A DNA stretch of 64,000 nucleotides from Limnohabitans sp. T6-5 (GTDB lineage: Bacteria; Pseudomonadota; Gammaproteobacteria; Burkholderiales; Burkholderiaceae_C). A program made the position numbers and the translations under genes. Of the stretch, positions 59,764 to 64,000 are shown piece after piece. The notes under the pieces are model-generated. The model worked only from the letters and a program-made list of their open reading frames with translations. It was not told where the DNA came from and made no database searches. Position 1 is the first letter of the stretch. Each line of letters starts with the position of its first letter. Location: assembly GCF_003063315.1 (NCBI RefSeq), contig NZ_NERV01000004.1, positions 1-64,000 on the forward strand. The letters are read 5' to 3'.

Positions 59764-61872
59764 ATGCACCACATGCCACCTTTCACCCTCCGCTCACTGT
59801 CTGGCTCACTGCACACCCTGTTGACAGCCGCCGCGCTCACCTGGGCTTGCCTGGGCACGCCCGCCGGGGCGCAAACGCCCAAGCCCATCAACCCCAAAGA
59901 GCCGGTGACGCTGAACTTTCAAAACGCCGAAATCGACGCCGTGGCCCGCACCTTGGCCACCTTGTCGGGGCACAACGTGGTGGTGGACCCGCGTGTCAAG
60001 GGCACGATGACGCTGTCGAGCACCGTGCCCGTGCCCCCGGCGCAGGCGCTGCGCCTGTTTGCCAGCCAGCTGCGCACCCAGGGCTTTGCCGTGGTCGAAT
60101 CCGCCGGGCTCTACACCGTGCTGCCCGAAGCCGAAGCCAAGCTGCAAAGCGCCAGCGTGTCGGCAGGCGCCGTGCCCGCCAGCAGCGGCCAGATCGTGAC
60201 GCAAATTTTTCGGCTGAACCACGAAAACGCCAACAACCTGGTGCCGGTGCTGCGCCCGCTGATCAGCCCCAACAACACCATCAACGTGAACCCCGGCACC
60301 AACGCGCTGGTGATCACCGACTATGGCGACAACCTGCAGCGCCTGGGCCGCATCATTGCCGCACTCGATGTGTCCAACGCCACCGGGGTCGAGGTGATTC
60401 GCCTCAAGCACGGCATCGCCCCGGATGTGGCCACCCTGGTGCAGCGCCTGCTGGATTCGGGCGCCGCAGCGGGCAGCGCAGCAGCTGCCCCGGCCACGCC
60501 CGGCCAGGCCGACACCGGCTTCAAAACCACCGTGCTGGCCGAAGTGCGCACCAACAGCCTGATCGTGCGGGCGGCCAACCCGGCGCGCCTGGCGCTCACG
60601 CGCAGCCTGATCGAACAACTCGACCAGCCCAACGCCAGCGGCGCCAACGCGGCCAGCGGCAACATCCATGTGGTCTACCTGAAAAACGCCGACGCCACCA
60701 AACTGGCCACCACGCTGCGCGCCGCCATCAGCTCCAGCGCCCTGGGCACCAGCGGGGCCGTCAGCAGCACGCCCACCTCGGCTCCGGCGGGCACGCCCGG
60801 GGCAGCAGGCACAGGCCTGAGCGCCAGCGCCCAGCCCTCCACTGGCGGCCAAATCCAGGCCGACCCGGCCACCAACGCGCTCATCATCACCGCGCCCGAG
60901 CCGCAATACCGCCAGTTGCGCAGCGTCATCGACATGCTCGACCAGCGCCGCGCCCAGGTGTTTGTGGAGAGTTTGATTGCCGAAGTCAGCGCCGACAAGG
61001 CCGCCGAGTTTGGCGTGCAGTGGATGAGCGGCACCGGCACCAATGGCAGCGCTGTGGGCTTGCTGGGCACCAACTTTTCTGTGGGGGGCACCAATTTGCT
61101 GAGTCTGGCGGCCAATGCGGCCACGGGCAAATACACCGCGTCCACCGGGCTGAATGTGGCCGTGGGGCAGCAGCGCAACGGGGTGTTGGCGCTGGGCGCG
61201 CTGGCCCGTTTTCTGCAAAGTGAAGGCGACGCCAATGTGCTGTCCACGCCCAATTTGCTGACCCTGGACAACGAAGAGGCCAAGATCGTCATCGGCCAGA
61301 ACGTGCCCTTTGTGACCGGCCAGTACACGGCCAACAACAGCAACAGCGGCGCGGTCAACCCCTTCCAAACCATCGAGCGCAAAGACGTGGGCCTGACGCT
61401 GCGCGTCAAGCCGCAAATCAGCGAGAGCGGCACGGTGAAGATGCAGATCTTCCAGGAAGTGAGCAGCATCGACAGCAAAAGCTCGTCCACCTCGGGCCTG
61501 ATCACCAACAAGCGCTCTATCGAGTCGAGCGTGCTGGTGGAAGACGGCTCGATTGTGGTGCTGGGCGGCTTGCTGCAAGACGACACCAGCACCAGCCAGG
61601 AAAAAGTGCCCGGCCTGGGGGATTTGCCCTTTTTTGGCAACCTGTTCAAGTCTGAAGCGCGCAGCCGCAAGAAAACCAACCTCATGGTCTTCCTGCGCCC
61701 GGTGGTGGTGCGCGACGGCGCGGCCACCGAAGCCCTGTCCATGGGCCGTTACGAACAAATGCGCTTGAACCAGCAAGGCGTGCAACCGGTGGGCACGTCC
61801 ACCCTGCCCATCTCGGGCGCGGCCGTGCTGCCCGCCTTGCCTGTGCCTGCGCCAGCCACCCAGAAGCCCTGA
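59764..61872 (+). CDS. gspD: Type II secretion secretin GspD
   Basis: 702-residue outer-membrane channel. The signal peptide ends P-A-G-A. N0 (VTLNFQNAEIDAVARTLATLSG), then N1-N3 modules with two low-complexity Ala/Pro/Gly linkers (about 240-260 and 345-385), then the secretin domain with VFVESLIAEV, VPFVTGQY and VLVEDGSIVVLGGLLQDD. The C-terminal S-domain is short and no pilotin site is evident. It starts four bases after gspN. Confidence 0.95.
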   Translation: MHHMPPFTLRSLSGSLHTLLTAAALTWACLGTPAGAQTPKPINPKEPVTLNFQNAEIDAVARTLATLSGHNVVVDPRVKGTMTLSSTVPVPPAQALRLFASQLRTQGFAVVESAGLYTVLPEAEAKLQSASVSAGAVPASSGQIVTQIFRLNHENANNLVPVLRPLISPNNTINVNPGTNALVITDYGDNLQRLGRIIAALDVSNATGVEVIRLKHGIAPDVATLVQRLLDSGAAAGSAAAAPATPGQADTGFKTTVLAEVRTNSLIVRAANPARLALTRSLIEQLDQPNASGANAASGNIHVVYLKNADATKLATTLRAAISSSALGTSGAVSSTPTSAPAGTPGAAGTGLSASAQPSTGGQIQADPATNALIITAPEPQYRQLRSVIDMLDQRRAQVFVESLIAEVSADKAAEFGVQWMSGTGTNGSAVGLLGTNFSVGGTNLLSLAANAATGKYTASTGLNVAVGQQRNGVLALGALARFLQSEGDANVLSTPNLLTLDNEEAKIVIGQNVPFVTGQYTANNSNSGAVNPFQTIERKDVGLTLRVKPQISESGTVKMQIFQEVSSIDSKSSSTSGLITNKRSIESSVLVEDGSIVVLGGLLQDDTSTSQEKVPGLGDLPFFGNLFKSEARSRKKTNLMVFLRPVVVRDGAATEALSMGRYEQMRLNQQGVQPVGTSTLPISGAAVLPALPVPAPATQKP

Positions 61873-61879
61873 GCCCGGT

Positions 61880-63286
61880 ATGCGTTACCCCCTGCCCTAC
61901 GCGTTTGCACGCACGCACCAGCTGCTGCTCGAAGACGACGGCCAAGGCCTGACCCTGTGGCTGTGCCCAAGCAGCGACCGCGCCGCGCTGTCTGAAGTCA
62001 CGCGCAAGTTCGGCACGTCCGCACTGAACCTGCAGCACAGCACGCTGTCTGAGGTGAGCCGCCTGGTCCACCAGGCCTATTCCGGCGGCCAGGCGCACAG
62101 CGGCTCCACAGCGGCGGCCATCGTCAACGAGGTCGAGTCCGAAGCCGACCTCTCGCGCATGATGCAAGACCTCCCCGCCGTGGAAGACCTGCTGGAGGCC
62201 AGCGACGACGCGCCCATCATCCGCATGCTCAACGCCTTGCTCACCCAGGCCGCACGCGACGGCGCCAGCGACATCCACATCGAGCCCTATGAACGCCATT
62301 CGAGTGTGCGTTTCCGCATCGACGGCACGCTGCGCGAGGTCGTACAACCGAACCGGGCGCTGCACGCTGCACTGATCTCGCGCCTGAAAATCATGGCCGA
62401 ACTCGACATTGCAGAAAAACGACTCCCGCAAGACGGCCGCATCAGCCTGCGTCTGGGCTCACGCGCCGTGGATGTGCGCGTGTCCACCCTGCCCAGCGCG
62501 CATGGCGAGCGCGCCGTGCTGCGACTGCTGGACAAAAGCGAGGCGCGCCTGACGCTCGAAGCGGTAGGCATGCAGGGCCAGGTGCTGGCGCAAATAGACC
62601 AGTTGATTAACCAGCCGCACGGCATCTTGCTGGTCACCGGCCCCACCGGTTCGGGCAAAACCACCAGCCTGTATGCCGCCTTGCAGCGGCTGGACGCCAC
62701 GCGCAACAACATCATGACGGTGGAAGACCCCATCGAATACGAGCTGCCCGGCGTGGGCCAAACCCAGGTGAACGCCAAGATCGACCTGACGTTTGCCAAG
62801 GCCCTGCGCGCCATCCTGCGGCAAGACCCGGATGTGATCATGATTGGCGAAATCCGCGACTTTGAAACCGCGCAAATCGCCATTCAGGCGTCCCTGACGG
62901 GCCACCTGGTGCTGGCCACGCTGCACACCAACGATGCGACCAGCGCCGTGAACCGCCTGATCGACATGGGGGTGGAGCCGTTTTTGCTCAGCTCGTCGCT
63001 CTTGGGCGTGCTGGCTCAGCGTCTGGTGCGCAAGCGCTGCACCGCCTGCCACGGCGCGGGCTGCGACGCCTGCGGCCACACCGGTTATGCCGGGCGCACC
63101 GGTATTTTTGAACTGTTGGTGGCCAGTGAAGACATCAAGGCCCAAATCCACAACCGCGCCGCCGAAGCCGATTTACGCGCCACCGCGCTGGCCCAAGGCA
63201 TGGTGCTCATGCGCGACGACGGCCAGCGCCTGGTGGACGCGAGCATCACCAGCGCCGAAGAACTGCTGCGCGTGACGCGGGACTGA
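61880..63286 (+). CDS. gspE: Type II secretion ATPase GspE
   Basis: 468-residue cytoplasmic motor. Walker A is GPTGSGKTTSLY, followed by the Asp box TVEDPIEYELPG, Walker B IMIGEIRDFETAQIA, and the His box LATLHTNDA. A tetracysteine zinc motif (CTACHGAGCDACGH) follows, as in GspE proteins. The N-terminal domain is somewhat shorter than in many homologues (usual length 490-560). gspF, normally next, is not found before the window ends. Confidence 0.95.
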   Translation: MRYPLPYAFARTHQLLLEDDGQGLTLWLCPSSDRAALSEVTRKFGTSALNLQHSTLSEVSRLVHQAYSGGQAHSGSTAAAIVNEVESEADLSRMMQDLPAVEDLLEASDDAPIIRMLNALLTQAARDGASDIHIEPYERHSSVRFRIDGTLREVVQPNRALHAALISRLKIMAELDIAEKRLPQDGRISLRLGSRAVDVRVSTLPSAHGERAVLRLLDKSEARLTLEAVGMQGQVLAQIDQLINQPHGILLVTGPTGSGKTTSLYAALQRLDATRNNIMTVEDPIEYELPGVGQTQVNAKIDLTFAKALRAILRQDPDVIMIGEIRDFETAQIAIQASLTGHLVLATLHTNDATSAVNRLIDMGVEPFLLSSSLLGVLAQRLVRKRCTACHGAGCDACGHTGYAGRTGIFELLVASEDIKAQIHNRAAEADLRATALAQGMVLMRDDGQRLVDASITSAEELLRVTRD

Positions 63287-63385
63287 TGCAAGGTTTGACC
63301 GCCCTCCTGGCTCCAACGTCCCTCCTGGCGTTATTTGCCCCAGCACGCCCGCTGCGCGGTGATGTCCATGAAGACACAGGTGTTT

Positions 63386-63501
63386 GCAGGCGCTTGCCCT
63401 GCAAGCGATGTGCAGCGGTAGCCGCATTTTGTAGGAGCTTGCCCTGCAAGCGATTGCCTGCGCTGCACCTGTGCTCTATCGCCAGCAGGGCTGGCTCCTA
63501 C
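63386..63501. repeat. Three REP-like elements of the GTAGGAGC family
   Basis: Units: 63386-63409 (degenerate head, TTGCCCTGCAAGCGAT), 63431-63454 (forward), and 63478-63501 (reversed, ending GGCTCCTAC). The last two form an inverted pair 23 bp apart. The reversed unit ends directly at the ATG of the following gene. Confidence 0.78.
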
Positions 63502-64000
63502 ATGAATCAGGTCCTGCTTGGCCTGCTGCTGGGCGCCGGGATAGGCGCTTTCGCACAGACACCGGACGCCATGCCACAGGCAGCGCCCTTGCCCGCAACC
63601 ACAGAACCGGCCCAGCCCCCACCCCCGCCAAGCCGATGGGACTACAGCCTGGGCGCCAAACTGGACATGGGCGATTTGCGACACCCTGGCCACATGCAGC
63701 TGCGCCCCACGCTGGGCCTGCGCTATGGGCGCTGGCGGGTCGGGACGGTCGAGGGGGCCAACTGGCACCGCTTTGGCCAAGCCCTGCAAGACAACGCCCT
63801 GACCTATGACTGGCTCAAAACCAGCAACTGGCAGACCGGCCTGTCCGCCAGCGTGATCAACCTCGACCAGGACGCTGACTTTGACGCCTTCAAAAGCGGC
63901 CGCAAAACCCTGCGCCTGCGGGCCAATCTGGACTACAAGTTTTCACGCCAATGGCTGGCCGGCCTGAGCCTGACGCAAGACGTGCTCGGGCGCGGCGACG
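63502..64000 (+). CDS. MipA/OmpV-family outer membrane protein, 3' end outside window
   Basis: 166 residues are visible. The signal peptide (M-N-Q-V-L-L-G-L-L-L-G-A-G ending A-F-A-Q) is followed by a Pro-rich linker and beta-barrel strands: LRPTLGLRYGRWRVGTVEGAN, then LSASVINLDQDADF and KTLRLRANLDYKFSRQW. The pattern is that of MipA/OmpV scaffolding-type outer membrane proteins. There is no clear ribosome site; the start abuts a REP-like element. Confidence 0.75.
   Translation, partial: MNQVLLGLLLGAGIGAFAQTPDAMPQAAPLPATTEPAQPPPPPSRWDYSLGAKLDMGDLRHPGHMQLRPTLGLRYGRWRVGTVEGANWHRFGQALQDNALTYDWLKTSNWQTGLSASVINLDQDADFDAFKSGRKTLRLRANLDYKFSRQWLAGLSLTQDVLGRGD

Noticed and set aside
59806..61785. A 659-codon open frame antisense to gspD
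   Set aside because: Composition (Gly, Ala, His, Gln, Val rich) and lack of domains show it is a high-GC shadow of the secretin gene, which has unmistakable motifs on the other strand.

Overview
The window looks like a chromosome segment of a betaproteobacterium of the order Burkholderiales, most like the Comamonadaceae (Limnohabitans/Rhodoferax type). The clues are several Bug/TctC-type solute receptors, four trimeric porins of the Burkholderiales type, the long ACT-domain form of threonine deaminase, and a FolM-like/FolB/TtcA neighbourhood. I found no rRNA or tRNA gene and no cas genes.

Layout. 1-2952: end of a repeat-rich two-partner-secretion exoprotein and its TpsB transporter. 2963-8289: complete tctDE/tctCBA tricarboxylate uptake locus with its two-component system. 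8.3-11.1 kb: small repeat cluster, a tyrosine recombinase and a porin without a normal start. 11.4-20.6 kb: a minus-strand peptide-type ABC transporter operon with two receptors and an M20 amidohydrolase, interrupted by a repeat array. 20.8-35.9 kb: housekeeping genes (glutathione transferase, cca, trxC, infA, MidA-like methyltransferase, FolM-like, folB, ttcA, phosphatase, ruvAB, phoH/ybeZ, ybeY). 36.1-44.9 kb: three more porin genes enclosing a toxin-antitoxin island (MazEF type, RelE/RHH, HipBA, DUF433/DUF5615) with decayed copies and group II intron remnants. 45.5-50.2 kb: HEPN/Abi-like protein, two candidate small RNAs, coq7, an AAA/DUF4143 protein and an OsmC-like protein. 50.2-51.8 kb: ilvA. 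51.9-63.3 kb: type II secretion genes, gspC on the minus strand and gspGHIJKLMNDE on the plus strand. The right edge cuts a MipA/OmpV-like outer membrane protein.

The most unusual content is a family of about fifty short palindromes with the architecture of REP elements: a GTAG head, an outer stem GTCGG/CCGAC, and an inner stem in at least three compensated versions (ACTC/GAGT, GGTC/GACC, GGCT/AGCC). They occur singly, as inverted pairs, and as tandem arrays with exact local periods (124, 135, 138 or 147 bp). In the type II secretion operon they sit inside the coding sequences of three consecutive minor pseudopilins (gspI, gspJ, gspK). In each case they lie between the operon-overlapping start codon and the prepilin cleavage site, always keeping the frame, which gives predicted leaders of 221, 47 and 252 residues. 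A pair of about 90 bp (30 codons) seems to be the mobile unit, present in one orientation in gspI and in the other in gspJ and gspK. No REP-associated (RAYT) transposase is in the window.
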